This document shows, in pieces, positions 33,522 through 43,294 of a stretch of 64,000 nt of DNA (its first letter is position 1; each line of letters starts with the position of its first letter). The notes below the pieces were generated by a model. It ran no database searches. It was not told where the DNA came from and saw only the letters and a program-made list of their open reading frames with translations. Source of the DNA: CAYRJD01 sp965205925 (GTDB lineage: Bacteria > Actinomycetota > Acidimicrobiia > Acidimicrobiales > Poriferisodalaceae); the NCBI GenBank assembly GCA_965205925.1, contig OZ242183.1, forward strand, positions 372,001 to 436,000. The letters run 5' to 3'. Both the position numbers and the translations under genes were made by a program.

Positions 33522-34640
33522 ATGAAGATCAGTTGCGATAAAGAGGTGTTCCTCAAGCGTCTAGTGGCAGCTTCGCGCGCTGTAACGACGCGCCCAAATC
33601 TAGATGCTCTTAACGGTTTGCACTTTTTGACCAAGGACGGAATGCTGACCATCACTGGCAGCAATCTGGATATGACTATTAGGGCACATTTTGAGGTGAG
33701 CGTCAAAGACGACGGAGAGGTAGTCGTACCCGCTCGCACGCTGACCAACATTGTGCGTGCGCTAGCAGACGGGGAGGTTGTTATTGAGACTGAAGCCGAC
33801 AAGGTGATGATTTCAGGCGGTGCTGCAAAATTTGAAATGAGTACATACCCGGTAACAGAGTTTCCAAGCGTGAGCGATCCCAAGAGTGATCAGGTAACGG
33901 TCAGCGCAGAAGACTTGGCTAAGGGGATACGCCAAGTTGCTGGAGCAGCCAGCGACGACAACGCCAGACCGATATTGACTGGCGTGCTTTTCGAAGAGCA
34001 TGAAGGCGCGCTGCGGATGGTGGCAACCGATTCATACCGGTTAGCGCTCTGTGATTTACCCGGTATTGGCGTGCTGAAGGCTGGGCAGAAGGTAATCGTC
34101 CCAGCCGATGCGTTGGATGTACTCACACGGGTCATGGATCATGCCGGTGAAGATGAGAAAGTGGCAGTTTGTCTGGCAGAGCGAGATGTCAGTTTTGAAA
34201 TATCGGATGGTGTTGGCACGCTTCAGATTGTTACCCGCTTAATTGAGGGAGATTTTCCAAAATACGAATCATTGATTCCGGAGTCTTCGCCACGCACACT
34301 GGAAGTCGATACGGTCGAATTAACTGCAGCTGTCAAGCGCATCACACAGATAGCCCCTGAGGCATCCACTCCTGTACGGCTTTCACAGCGTGATGGCGGC
34401 GTAGATCTTGAGGTAAAGGCGCAAGACGTCGAAGGCAAAGCCGAAGAATCTGTTTCTGGCACCTATGAGGGAGAGAAGCTGATGATTGCCTTCAATCCGC
34501 AGTATTTATTGGCCGGATTAGAGGCGGTCAATGCCAAGTCTGTTGTTCTCGCTTCTACCGATGAGCTGAAACCGGCGGTGCTTAAGCCCGCGGATCGAGA
34601 CGACGTGATTTACCTAATGATGCCGGTACGCATTACCTAG
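33522..34640 (+). CDS. dnaN: DNA polymerase III beta sliding clamp
   Basis: A 372-residue clamp of three similar domains that dimerises around DNA. It begins MKISCDKEVFLKRLVAASRAVTTRPN; RPILTGVLFE, the conserved YRLA segment (ATDSYRLALCDLP) and the end DDVIYLMMPVR are standard. GAGGA lies upstream of the ATG. Confidence 0.97.
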   Translation: MKISCDKEVFLKRLVAASRAVTTRPNLDALNGLHFLTKDGMLTITGSNLDMTIRAHFEVSVKDDGEVVVPARTLTNIVRALADGEVVIETEADKVMISGGAAKFEMSTYPVTEFPSVSDPKSDQVTVSAEDLAKGIRQVAGAASDDNARPILTGVLFEEHEGALRMVATDSYRLALCDLPGIGVLKAGQKVIVPADALDVLTRVMDHAGEDEKVAVCLAERDVSFEISDGVGTLQIVTRLIEGDFPKYESLIPESSPRTLEVDTVELTAAVKRITQIAPEASTPVRLSQRDGGVDLEVKAQDVEGKAEESVSGTYEGEKLMIAFNPQYLLAGLEAVNAKSVVLASTDELKPAVLKPADRDDVIYLMMPVRIT

Positions 34641-34673
34641 CAGCGGCTCAGGCCACACGACTGCGGCGAAGCA

Positions 34674-35801
34674 GTGCATATTGAGCTGGTGCAGTTGCGA
34701 AGTTTTCGTAACCACCAAGACACCGTTGTAAATCTTGATCCCGAACTGACGCTGATCTACGGGCCAAACGGGCACGGCAAAACAAACCTTCTCGAGGCCA
34801 TTGATCTGCTCAGTGGACATCGTTCGTTTCGCAGTGCGCAGATCAGCGATCTAATACGTGTGCCCCATCAGGGGCAGGTGAATCAACAAGCTCGAGTATG
34901 CGCTGAAGTCATGCGCAAAGACCGCAGGCTTGAAGTTGAACTTCTGTTCACCACAAACCCAAGGCAAACCTGTAAAGCATCAGTTAATCGCAATCTGGTA
35001 AAGCGTCTTAGCGATCTAGCGCAAGCCGTGCAGACGGTTGTGTTTACTCCTGCAGATCTTGCGCTGGTACAAGGGCCACCTACGGGCCGGCGACAACTGT
35101 TGGACAACATTGCGGCGGCACTCAGCCGCGAATATCGCCAGCGAAAGAGAGACTTTGACACGGTGCTACGACACCGGAATGCCTTACTAAAGCAGTCTCG
35201 CTTCAAGCTTGACGCGGATGCTGAAAGAACACTTGAGATCTGGGACAGTCAGTTGGTCGAGTGTGCTGATGTTGTGGGCGAGAAGCGGGCAAAGGTGGTA
35301 GCGCGACTAAACCCGCGTGAGGCTTACCTACAGCTTGCTGCGGAGACGGGCGTAAGTCCACGACACCGACAATCCACCGATCGAATTCTGTCCTTGAGCT
35401 ACCGCGCGCCGTGGCGCGAGAACGGGTTAGCCGAAGCTCTAAAGCAAAGTCGGCAAGAAGACCTACGCAGGGGAACCACTACCGTGGGGCCGCAACGTGA
35501 TGATATTGACATCACGCTGGACTCGTTGCCGGCTGCTACGCACGGTTCACAAGGGGAGCAACGCACTGCAGTATTGGCGTTGCGGTTAGCACAGCATCAC
35601 ATGTTGACCAAAATGCTTGACGATCCACCCGTGATCCTCCTTGATGATGTTTTCTCAGAACTGGATAATCAACGCGCTCAGAACCTGATTAGCAGTCTGC
35701 CTCAGTGCCAAATCGTGATTACCACAGCTACTGGCACGGTGCCACCCAATGTCAGTGTGGCATCACGAATTGAGTTACAAAATGGTGCAGTCGTTGAATA
35801 A
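34674..35801 (+). CDS. recF: DNA replication/repair protein RecF
   Basis: A 375-residue SMC-like ATPase of the RecFOR pathway, which loads RecA at gaps. Walker A is GPNGHGKTNLLEAI near residue 30, the signature is HGSQGEQRTAVLALRL, and Walker B is VILLDDVFSELD. The start is GTG at 34674. Its end overlaps the next gene by 20 bases. Confidence 0.96.
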   Translation: MHIELVQLRSFRNHQDTVVNLDPELTLIYGPNGHGKTNLLEAIDLLSGHRSFRSAQISDLIRVPHQGQVNQQARVCAEVMRKDRRLEVELLFTTNPRQTCKASVNRNLVKRLSDLAQAVQTVVFTPADLALVQGPPTGRRQLLDNIAAALSREYRQRKRDFDTVLRHRNALLKQSRFKLDADAERTLEIWDSQLVECADVVGEKRAKVVARLNPREAYLQLAAETGVSPRHRQSTDRILSLSYRAPWRENGLAEALKQSRQEDLRRGTTTVGPQRDDIDITLDSLPAATHGSQGEQRTAVLALRLAQHHMLTKMLDDPPVILLDDVFSELDNQRAQNLISSLPQCQIVITTATGTVPPNVSVASRIELQNGAVVE

Positions 35802-36114
35802 TCAACCAGATTCGAGTCCACCTGAAGTGCCAGGGCTGCACTTATTGCGTAGTTCGTTGGATAGAGCCGTCGAGCTGCTCGGTTCCGGAACGGTCATAGC
35901 CAAGGTCATCAAGCTCTGGCCCGAAGTAGTTGATGAGGATTTCGTCACGCATTGCCAGCCTGAACGTCTGACAGCCGGCCGCCTGTTGGTGAGGGTAGAT
36001 GACTCAAACTGGGCTACCGAGCTGCGCTTTCACGGCGCCTATATCGTGCAAAAACTGAACGAGCTATTGGGTTCGGAAGCGGTGACTCGATTGGATATCA
36101 CAACCCGAAAATAA
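35782..36114 (+). CDS. DciA-like DUF721 protein
   Basis: A 110-residue protein of the DUF721 family, in the place of Rv0004 between recF and gyrB. The family includes DciA, which helps load DnaB in bacteria lacking DnaC-type loaders. Visible features are VIKLWPEVVDEDFVTHCQPERLTAGRLLVRVDDSNWATELRF and ITTRK at the end. The start ATG at 35782, inside recF, was preferred to one at 35749. Confidence 0.85.
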   Translation: MVQSLNNQPDSSPPEVPGLHLLRSSLDRAVELLGSGTVIAKVIKLWPEVVDEDFVTHCQPERLTAGRLLVRVDDSNWATELRFHGAYIVQKLNELLGSEAVTRLDITTRK

Positions 36115-36119
36115 GCAGG

Positions 36120-36186
36120 GTATTTATAGGTGCCGGTCGCTACAATAAGCACTGCATTTTCTATTTGGATTTGCAGCTATAAATAC
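36120..36186 (+). promoter_or_regulatory. gyrB: Long inverted repeat in the gyrB leader
   Basis: GTATTTATAG (36120-36129) and CTATAAATAC (36177-36186) are perfect 10-base inverted copies 47 bases apart. Inside them CTGCA (36152) and TGCAG (36172) form a second nested stem with a 15-base loop. The second outer arm also resembles a promoter -10 region, so the element may be a DNA cruciform or an operator sensitive to supercoiling, or an RNA hairpin. The region ends 20 bases before gyrB. Confidence 0.5.
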
Positions 36187-36206
36187 TAATAAATAAGCCA
36201 AGATTT

Positions 36207-38294
36207 GTGTCTAAGAAAACTATAAACCCTGCCACAGAAACTACTGTTTCAGAAGCTTCTGAAACAGCAATAGCTAACGGTGAATTAGAAACCTCATCAG
36301 ATTTTTCAACGTCTGATCGAGCGAAGGTAAATAGCGATTACACCGCAGCAGATATCGCGGTCTTAGAGGGGCTTGAACCTGTTCGTAAGAGGCCCGGTAT
36401 GTTCATTGGTTCTACCGGACCAGATGGCCTACATCATCTTGTTTATGAGGTTGTGGATAACGCCGTAGACGAGGCCATGGCCGGCCATTGTACGGAGATC
36501 AAAGTCGTACTGCTGGCTGATGGTGGCTGCTGTGTGTCGGATAACGGACGTGGTATTCCCGTGGGACCCGTCAAGGAATACAACAATCGGCCAGCAGTCG
36601 AAGTGGTACTAACCGTTTTGCATGCTGGAGGCAAATTTGGCAACTCGGGCTACAAGGTTTCTGGAGGCCTACACGGTGTTGGAGTATCCGTAGTTAATGC
36701 CCTATCGAGGTCATTGTTATGTGAAGTTTATCGCGAAGGTAAGCACTGGAGCCAAGAGTTTCATAATGGTGGCGAACCGGTAGCAGCTTTGATTGAAGTA
36801 GGTTCATCTCCGCAAGGGCACACTGGCACAACTATCACGTTTTATCCAGATCCAAAAATCTTCAAAAACACGGTAGAATTTGAAGCAACTACCTTGGTGA
36901 ATCGTCTGCAGCGTATGGCGTTTCTAAATGCCGGTTTGCGTATTTCTTTCCAAGACGCACGAGCAGCCGCTGCGGACCAACCGGTCGGTGAAGAAGTGGT
37001 GTTCTGTTATGAGGATGGAATACGTGATTTTGTACGACACCTCAACAAAGGTCGCCAATCGCTTTATGAAGAAATCGGTCTTCTTGAGTACCACAGCGCT
37101 ACTGCAGATTCAGGCGAAGAATCAGATGGTGAATCCAACGGCGATGTAGCCATTGCTTTCCAATGGAACAACGGATTTAGTCCGGATGGAATATCCAGTT
37201 TTGCTAACGGCATTGCCACCGTTGAAGGAGGGATGCACGAGCAGGGCTTCCGCGCCGGCCTCACATCTGCGGTCAATCGTTATGCCCGTGAGCGTGGGAC
37301 GCTGAAAGACAGTCACGACAACCTGACCGGCGAAGACATCCGCGAAGGGCTTACGGCGGTAATCAGCGTCTTGCTCAACTCCCCACAATTTGAAGGACAA
37401 ACGAAAGCCAAGCTGGGCAACACCTTCATGAAGTCACTAGTGCAGACGGTTACTTATAGGCAGCTAGGCATCTGGCTAGAAGAACACCCGAACGAAGGTA
37501 AAGCCATTGTCTCCAAAGCCCTCAACGCGCGTAAGGCTCGCATAGCTGCACAGCAAGCAAAAAACACCATTCGTAAATCTGCATTAGAGGGTGCTGGCCT
37601 GCCCGGCAAGCTCACCGATTGCTCATCAAAAAACTCTGCTGAGACCGAGCTTTACATCGTTGAAGGCGATTCGGCTGGCGGATCTGCCAAAGATGCCCGC
37701 GATCCGGAAACGATGGCCATCTTGCCAATCCGCGGGAAAATTCTAAACGCAGAACGATCCAGCCGTGAACGGATTTACTCAAACAGAGAGGTGCAAGCAC
37801 TGGTTTCAGCTATCGGTGCAAGCACGGGCGAAGATTTTGATGTCTCAAAAATTCGCTACGGCAAGGTGATTCTCCTGTGTGATGCCGACGTGGATGGCAG
37901 CCACATTAGGACACTGCTACTGACGTTCTTTTACCGGGAGATGATGGATCTGGTCAAGCATCAAAAAGTCTTCATTGCCCAACCACCGCTTTATTCCACC
38001 AAGATCGGCTCTTCCACGAGGTACCTAAAAGACGATGCTGCTAAAGACGTGTTCATGGCCGAACATCCGAATCATCGCAACGAATTCACTCGACTAAAGG
38101 GATTAGGTGAGATGGACTTCGGTGAGTTGTGGGAAACCACGATGAACCCAGAAACCCGCACGTTGCTGCGAGTAACAGTGGAAGAAGCCGTAACTGCGCA
38201 TCTGACCTTTGAAACTTTGATGGGTGAAGATGTGGATCAACGCAAGCGCTACATCTATGAACATGCACGCGATGTGCAAATGCTCGATGTTTAA
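36207..38294 (+). CDS. gyrB: DNA gyrase subunit B
   Basis: The 695-residue ATPase subunit of gyrase. The GHKL ATPase has VVDNAVDEAMAGH, DNGRGIPV and GGLHGVGVSVVNALS. The TOPRIM domain has YIVEGDSAGGSAK, PIRGKILNAE and DADVDGSHIRTLLL. An acidic insertion (DSGEESDGESNGD, about 298-310) interrupts the transducer domain. The N-terminal 50 residues are a Ser/Thr-rich extension. The start is GTG at 36207; gyrA follows 13 bases after the stop. Confidence 0.97.
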   Translation: MSKKTINPATETTVSEASETAIANGELETSSDFSTSDRAKVNSDYTAADIAVLEGLEPVRKRPGMFIGSTGPDGLHHLVYEVVDNAVDEAMAGHCTEIKVVLLADGGCCVSDNGRGIPVGPVKEYNNRPAVEVVLTVLHAGGKFGNSGYKVSGGLHGVGVSVVNALSRSLLCEVYREGKHWSQEFHNGGEPVAALIEVGSSPQGHTGTTITFYPDPKIFKNTVEFEATTLVNRLQRMAFLNAGLRISFQDARAAAADQPVGEEVVFCYEDGIRDFVRHLNKGRQSLYEEIGLLEYHSATADSGEESDGESNGDVAIAFQWNNGFSPDGISSFANGIATVEGGMHEQGFRAGLTSAVNRYARERGTLKDSHDNLTGEDIREGLTAVISVLLNSPQFEGQTKAKLGNTFMKSLVQTVTYRQLGIWLEEHPNEGKAIVSKALNARKARIAAQQAKNTIRKSALEGAGLPGKLTDCSSKNSAETELYIVEGDSAGGSAKDARDPETMAILPIRGKILNAERSSRERIYSNREVQALVSAIGASTGEDFDVSKIRYGKVILLCDADVDGSHIRTLLLTFFYREMMDLVKHQKVFIAQPPLYSTKIGSSTRYLKDDAAKDVFMAEHPNHRNEFTRLKGLGEMDFGELWETTMNPETRTLLRVTVEEAVTAHLTFETLMGEDVDQRKRYIYEHARDVQMLDV

Positions 38295-38307
38295 CGAGGC
38301 TTGACGC

Positions 38308-40806
38308 ATGAGCGACACATCTCAGCTAGATGAACCAGCAAATGGCACCGCCGCTACGTTCGACATTGAGGTTGCCGATGAAATGCGGCAATCATTTTTG
38401 GACTACGCAATGTCGGTCATCACCTCACGCGCGCTACCAGATGCGCGTGATGGCCTCAAGCCGGTTCACCGCCGAATTCTCTGGTCAATGTTTGACACGG
38501 GGTTGCTTCCTAACCGGCCGCACAAAAAATGTGCGACCGTTGTAGGAGATGTGATCGCTAACTATCACCCGCACGGTGACACATCTATTTACGAAGCGCT
38601 TGTGCGAATGGGCCAAAACTTCAGCCTGGCAAACCTGCTTGTGGATTCTCACGGCAACTTTGGCTCACCCAACGATCCACCGGCGGCCTACCGGTACACC
38701 GAGTGTCGGCTCACCCCCCTAGCGCTCAGCTTGATCGCCGGCATCGACGAAGAAACAGTCGACTTCACCCCAACTTTTGATGGATCTCGCACCGAACCAA
38801 AGGTGATGCCGGCACGATTTCCCAACTTATTAGTCAATGGCTCACAAGGCATAGCGGTGGGTATGGCCACCAACATCCCCACGCACAACCTGGAAGAGGT
38901 GATTGACGCCACGATTCACCTCATCCGTAACCCTGAAGCAACCACGACAGACTTAATGAAGTTCATCCCCGCGCCAGATTTCCCGACCGGTGGTTGCATC
39001 ATGGGTCAAGCAGGTGCATTGGAGGCCTACAAGACCGGTCGCGGCTCTATCCGTTTACGAGCCAAGGTCGCAATAGAGGAAGCTCGTAAGAATAAACGGC
39101 TAGTCGTTACCGAGATTCCCTATCAGACTGCGGTGGAAGGCATAGAAGAAAAAATCGCTGACCTAGTCCGCCGCAAAATGTTGGAAGGTATCCGTGCGGT
39201 TCGGAACGAATCATCAAAAGGCAAAACTCGCATGGTGATTGAACTTAAGGCAGACGCCAATGCTTCGGTGGTGCTGAACCAGCTCTACAAACAGACACCG
39301 CTGCAGTCCAATTTTGCGGTGAACATGTTGGCGCTACGTGATGGCGTACCTAGAACCTTGACCCTGCGTGACGCACTAGTGGCTTACGTCGATCATCAGG
39401 TAGAGGTAGTAACACGACGCAGCGAATACCGCCTTCGGGTAGCAAAGGATCGCGCCCATGTGGTGGAAGGACTGCTACGAGCGTTGGACTTGATTGACGA
39501 AATCATCAAGGCAATTCGCAGCAGTCAAGATCGTGCCGCGGCACTCCAATCCTTGCGAGCTGGCACATTGAACTTCTCCGAAAGGCAAGCCAACCACATT
39601 TTGGATATGCAACTGGTGCGTTTGACACGGCTGGGGCGATCAAATCTCGAAGAAGAAATTGCCAAGCTGCGCACCACTATCACCGAGCTTGAACAAATTT
39701 TGTCTGACGAAGGCCGGTTGCGGGAGGTGATGATCGAAGAACTGTCGCAGATACGCAAGGACCACCCCACTCCTCGTCGTAGCGAGATCGTGGCGGATGA
39801 GGGAATCATGGCGTTGGAGGATCTAATCGATAATGAACCATTGGTGGTAACGCTTTCAACAGACGGCTACGTGAAATCAATGCCGATCGATGAATTTCGC
39901 ACTCAAGGGAGAGGCGGCCGCGGAGTAATGGGCGCCAAGATGACGGCGGATGATGTGCCGGTGAGAGTGCTGACTACCACTGCGCATTCTTATTTGCTTC
40001 TGTTCACCAACCGAGCAAAGGTGTATCGGGTAAAGGCATATCAAATTCCTAAATCCCGCCGAACAGCGCGCGGCATGGCAGTGGTCAATTTGCTGAACCT
40101 GGAACCAGGAGAAACTGTTCAAGCCATGATCGACGCCGATCACTTCAGTCCTGAAAATCATCTGACATTTGTTACTAGCAATGGACAGGTGAAGCGGACG
40201 GCTTTCACCTCTTACGCAAACATCCGGTCTAACGGACTTATCGCCTTGGGTTTGCGTGACCAAGACGAGTTGGTGCGAGTGCTAGAAACACGACCGGACG
40301 AAGATCTACTCATCACTACCAGTGGTGGAAAGATCGTGAGATTCTCGTTAGCCGAAGTACGTCCGTCAGGACGAGGAACTTCTGGAGTGCGTGGCGTCAG
40401 ATTGCGGCCGAATGATGCAGTGGTGGCTGCAGATACTGCCGCTAGCGATGATGAGCGGGATCTGTTCCTAATTACGAACGCTGGTTTCGGCAAGCGCACC
40501 AAAGTCAGCTTGTTTGCACGTAAGCACCGTGCCATTCAGGGCATGATTGCCATAAAGCTGCGCGAGGATCGTGGAACCAAGGTGGTTGGGGCACGTTTGG
40601 TTGACAATGACGATGAAGTGTTGCTGCTAGCGACGAGCGGAATTTTGATCCGTGTTAGCGCCTCTGAGATTTCACAGCAAAGCAGGGTCGGTAGCGGGGT
40701 GAGAATCATGTCGCTTGGCGAGGGTGAATCGGTTGCAGCCATTGCTCCTATCGATATGCCCGAAGAATCTGTCGATGTTCGCGCAGAAGCAGCAGTTGCT
40801 ACTTAA
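38308..40806 (+). CDS. gyrA: DNA gyrase subunit A
   Basis: The 832-residue breakage-reunion subunit. The start segment FLDYAMSVITSRALPDARDGLKPVHRRILW and the active-site Tyr in AAYRYTECRL are intact. The quinolone-region sequence is HPHGDTSIYEALVRM, with Thr and Glu at the positions of E. coli Ser83 and Asp87. The C-terminal beta-pinwheel includes the GyrA box QGRGGRGV. The next gene starts inside its last 32 bases. Confidence 0.97.
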   Translation: MSDTSQLDEPANGTAATFDIEVADEMRQSFLDYAMSVITSRALPDARDGLKPVHRRILWSMFDTGLLPNRPHKKCATVVGDVIANYHPHGDTSIYEALVRMGQNFSLANLLVDSHGNFGSPNDPPAAYRYTECRLTPLALSLIAGIDEETVDFTPTFDGSRTEPKVMPARFPNLLVNGSQGIAVGMATNIPTHNLEEVIDATIHLIRNPEATTTDLMKFIPAPDFPTGGCIMGQAGALEAYKTGRGSIRLRAKVAIEEARKNKRLVVTEIPYQTAVEGIEEKIADLVRRKMLEGIRAVRNESSKGKTRMVIELKADANASVVLNQLYKQTPLQSNFAVNMLALRDGVPRTLTLRDALVAYVDHQVEVVTRRSEYRLRVAKDRAHVVEGLLRALDLIDEIIKAIRSSQDRAAALQSLRAGTLNFSERQANHILDMQLVRLTRLGRSNLEEEIAKLRTTITELEQILSDEGRLREVMIEELSQIRKDHPTPRRSEIVADEGIMALEDLIDNEPLVVTLSTDGYVKSMPIDEFRTQGRGGRGVMGAKMTADDVPVRVLTTTAHSYLLLFTNRAKVYRVKAYQIPKSRRTARGMAVVNLLNLEPGETVQAMIDADHFSPENHLTFVTSNGQVKRTAFTSYANIRSNGLIALGLRDQDELVRVLETRPDEDLLITTSGGKIVRFSLAEVRPSGRGTSGVRGVRLRPNDAVVAADTAASDDERDLFLITNAGFGKRTKVSLFARKHRAIQGMIAIKLREDRGTKVVGARLVDNDDEVLLLATSGILIRVSASEISQQSRVGSGVRIMSLGEGESVAAIAPIDMPEESVDVRAEAAVAT

Positions 40807-41182
40807 GCCGGATTATCCGCTGCGGGCTCACGAGTCCGGTCAAGCTGTGTTTATGGTGGTGCTGGTTGTTTTCACTTTGCTAGTTGGGTTGGCATTTGTG
40901 GCACATTGGTCTGTGGCCACGATTACTCAAGCACGTGCTCAAAGCATTGCCGATGCGGTGGCATTAGCTGCTGTAAGCGGTGGTGACGATGCGGTTACTG
41001 CTGTGATGAAAGCGCAATCGGTTGACATTCGAGACCAGCTAGAGGTTAATTTTCTTTCAAATTCTGAGCCTCGGGAAGATTCCAGTCCGAATAGTGCACC
41101 GAACAGTACTTTGGCGCACAGTGTGTTACTAGAGGTGCAACTAGCAAATCAGAGTGCGTATGCCGCTGCAGCGGTGCGCTAG
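40775..41182 (+). CDS. TadE/TadG-like pilus-assembly-type small membrane protein
   Basis: About 135 residues. ESGQAVFMVVLVVFTLLVGLAFVAHWSVATITQARAQSIADAVALAA is the typical TadE/TadG-like N-terminal helix with a glutamate just ahead of the membrane segment, as in the Rv3654c-type secretion-neighbourhood family. The rest is a short extracellular Ser/Asn/Pro-rich region. The ATG at 40775 overlaps gyrA; a later start is possible. No other tad genes are in the window. Confidence 0.6.
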   Translation: MFAQKQQLLLKPDYPLRAHESGQAVFMVVLVVFTLLVGLAFVAHWSVATITQARAQSIADAVALAAVSGGDDAVTAVMKAQSVDIRDQLEVNFLSNSEPREDSSPNSAPNSTLAHSVLLEVQLANQSAYAAAAVR

Positions 41183-41214
41183 GGCAGCAAAACCAAAAGC
41201 GTAAGCTTGAACAA

Positions 41215-41961
41215 GTGGCTACTACCAGCTCCGAAGACTCAAAGCAGCCGCAAGCTGATTCGACGCCTAAGCAGGTTGAGAGCTCACCTCCGTTTGATCC
41301 GGCTTCCGAATCGTTAACGGCGGCTAATCGTCTTCACCGCGCACTGGGATTGCCGGAAGTAGATATCCCCGCCACCGCAAAGCCGCCAAGCGCAAAATCA
41401 CCTGCAAGCATTCCGGCTTTCGATCCGAAGCGATCGTCACAGAGTTCTCCACCAGATGATGAGACAACAAAAGCGAAATCGGCTGTCTCACCTGAGAGCA
41501 CACCAAAATCAACAACACCAGAAATCCAAGAAAAACCTTCGCTTCTAAGACGAGGGCAAGAAAACCGACGGCGCGTTCGTCGTTCACGCCGCACAGTTCG
41601 CCACATTGACCCATGGTCAGTATTCAAAGTTTCAGTTCTGCTGTACATCTGTCTTTATGTGGCGGTGCTGGTGGCTGGTGTCGTGCTGTGGTCGGCACTC
41701 CAACGCACGGGTTTAGTTGAAAAGCTGGAGGATTTCATAGCCGAGGTCGGTTCGTATTCGGTGTGGGAGGTTGACGGCAGCGTCATTTATGAGCGAGCCC
41801 GCATCATCGGTCTAGTACTTGCAGCTGCCGGTGTTGCGTTGAACGTGCTTTTGGCGATCGTTTTCAATCTCATTAGCGATTTAGTCGGGGGAGTGAGATT
41901 GACTATCCTTGAAGAAGACAAGTTTTTTCCCGACAGCGACCAGGCAAGCTCAGTTTCCTAG
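41215..41961 (+). CDS. DUF3566 transmembrane protein
   Basis: A 248-residue protein. The first 125 residues are hydrophilic and rich in Ser, Pro and Lys. The C-terminal part is the DUF3566 domain with two membrane helices (VLLYICLYVAVLVAGVVLW and IIGLVLAAAGVALNVLLAIVFNLI) separated by FIAEVGSYSVWEVDGSVIY. It occupies the place of Rv0007 after gyrA and before tRNA-Ile. Function is not known with certainty. The start is GTG at 41215. Confidence 0.88.
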   Translation: MATTSSEDSKQPQADSTPKQVESSPPFDPASESLTAANRLHRALGLPEVDIPATAKPPSAKSPASIPAFDPKRSSQSSPPDDETTKAKSAVSPESTPKSTTPEIQEKPSLLRRGQENRRRVRRSRRTVRHIDPWSVFKVSVLLYICLYVAVLVAGVVLWSALQRTGLVEKLEDFIAEVGSYSVWEVDGSVIYERARIIGLVLAAAGVALNVLLAIVFNLISDLVGGVRLTILEEDKFFPDSDQASSVS

Positions 41962-41986
41962 CAAGATCGCTAGCATCAATGCCTCT

Positions 41987-42060
<74 letters not shown>

Positions 42061-42091
42061 CAAAACGCGCTATCCAATCTGGGAGTAACCA

Positions 42092-42232
42092 ATGCTGCGA
42101 CTGGTGAGACGGGTGCTACTGGCACTAGGTGTTGGCTCGCTCGTAGCGACCGTCTTGCGTTTACGAAACCCGGCCGAGGTGGCACACAGCGAAGGTAAAT
42201 GGCGCGAGCTACGCGGCCAGGACCTGCATTAA
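42092..42232 (+). CDS. 46-residue small protein with a hydrophobic N-terminus
   Basis: MLRLVRRVLLALGVGSLVATVLR is a basic-hydrophobic start that could be a membrane anchor; the rest is RNPAEVAHSEGKWRELRGQDLH. GGGAG lies seven bases before the ATG, the best ribosome binding site in this neighbourhood, which argues that the frame is translated. It sits between tRNA-Ile and the next gene. Function unknown. Confidence 0.55.
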   Translation: MLRLVRRVLLALGVGSLVATVLRLRNPAEVAHSEGKWRELRGQDLH

Positions 42233-42293
42233 TGCCTCTAAACACTGCAAGAACGCGCCGAGCTTGGCAGGTGCACAAACGGCGATTGGCGCT

Positions 42294-43280
42294 GTGAGTA
42301 CTGTCGCAATTCTTGGTGCTGGGGTGGTCGGACAAAAAGTCGCTCGTCAGCTGGCAGCAGTGGAGGAGGTGGAGCGACTCATCTTGGGTTCTCGTCATCC
42401 TGCGCGCCTGCGAGGCTTTGCAAAACAGTTGCTGGATACCGATGTTGAAGCTGTGTCACCTGGCCGTCTGCCAGATGCTGATGCGGTGATTTTGAGTCTG
42501 CCAGCAGGCGGACACGCGGCGCTTGCTGCCAAGGCGCTAGCGCGCGGATCGCATGTGATTTCACTGTCGGATTCAGTAAATGACACTGAAGAACTTTTAG
42601 CTCTCACAAAAACAGCAACGGATGCCGACCGATCACTTGTTGTTGGAGCTGGATTTTCACCCGGGTTGAGCTGTTTGCTAGCAAGCCATGCCGCTAAAAA
42701 ATTCGACAAGCTTGTTGAGGTTCATGTTGCTCGGATAGGCACAGCTGGACCGGCCTGCCAACGGCAGTTGCATAGAGCTCGCACCGGTTCAGCGGTTGAT
42801 TGGCGAGCTGGTGAATGGGTGCGACGCCCTGGTGGCTCTGGTCGAGAATTGGTTTGGTTCCCGGATCCGTTAGGTGCGCATGATTGCTATCGCGCAGCAG
42901 TGCCAGATGCCCTACTACTGGCTCCAGCCTTTGATGGCGTAGAGCGAGTAACCGCTCGAGTAGCAGCGACACGCCGTGACCGCCTGACGGCCATGCTTCC
43001 GATGTTGCGTCCGCCTCACGCTGACGGTGGACCAGGAGCTGTGCGAGTTGAGTTACGTGGCTTTGTCGACGGCCAACATCATTGTGAAATCTTGGGTGCT
43101 ATCGATAACCCTGGCCTAGCGGCAGCGTCCGTGGCCGCGTTGGCAACACAATGGTCACTAGAGGGAGATCTGCCGGTGGGAGCCTTCGGGCTTGGCATGT
43201 TGGATGACCCTTTGCGCTGGCTAGTGGAGCTCGGCGATCGTGGCGTGCGAGTAGCAACCTACGAAGGTGTGTTGGCTTAG
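42294..43280 (+). CDS. Saccharopine-dehydrogenase-like NAD(P)-binding protein
   Basis: A 328-residue protein with a Rossmann fold at the start (STVAILGAGVVGQKVARQL), a second segment typical of the saccharopine dehydrogenase group (LPDADAVILSLPAGGHAALAAKAL) and GAGFSPGLSCLLA. The substrate cannot be read from the sequence. The GTG at 42294 gives a normal Rossmann start; a TTG at 42264 would add ten residues. It is convergent with the following gene. Confidence 0.75.
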   Translation: MSTVAILGAGVVGQKVARQLAAVEEVERLILGSRHPARLRGFAKQLLDTDVEAVSPGRLPDADAVILSLPAGGHAALAAKALARGSHVISLSDSVNDTEELLALTKTATDADRSLVVGAGFSPGLSCLLASHAAKKFDKLVEVHVARIGTAGPACQRQLHRARTGSAVDWRAGEWVRRPGGSGRELVWFPDPLGAHDCYRAAVPDALLLAPAFDGVERVTARVAATRRDRLTAMLPMLRPPHADGGPGAVRVELRGFVDGQHHCEILGAIDNPGLAAASVAALATQWSLEGDLPVGAFGLGMLDDPLRWLVELGDRGVRVATYEGVLA

Positions 43281-43294
43281 CTAGTTGGCCTTGG

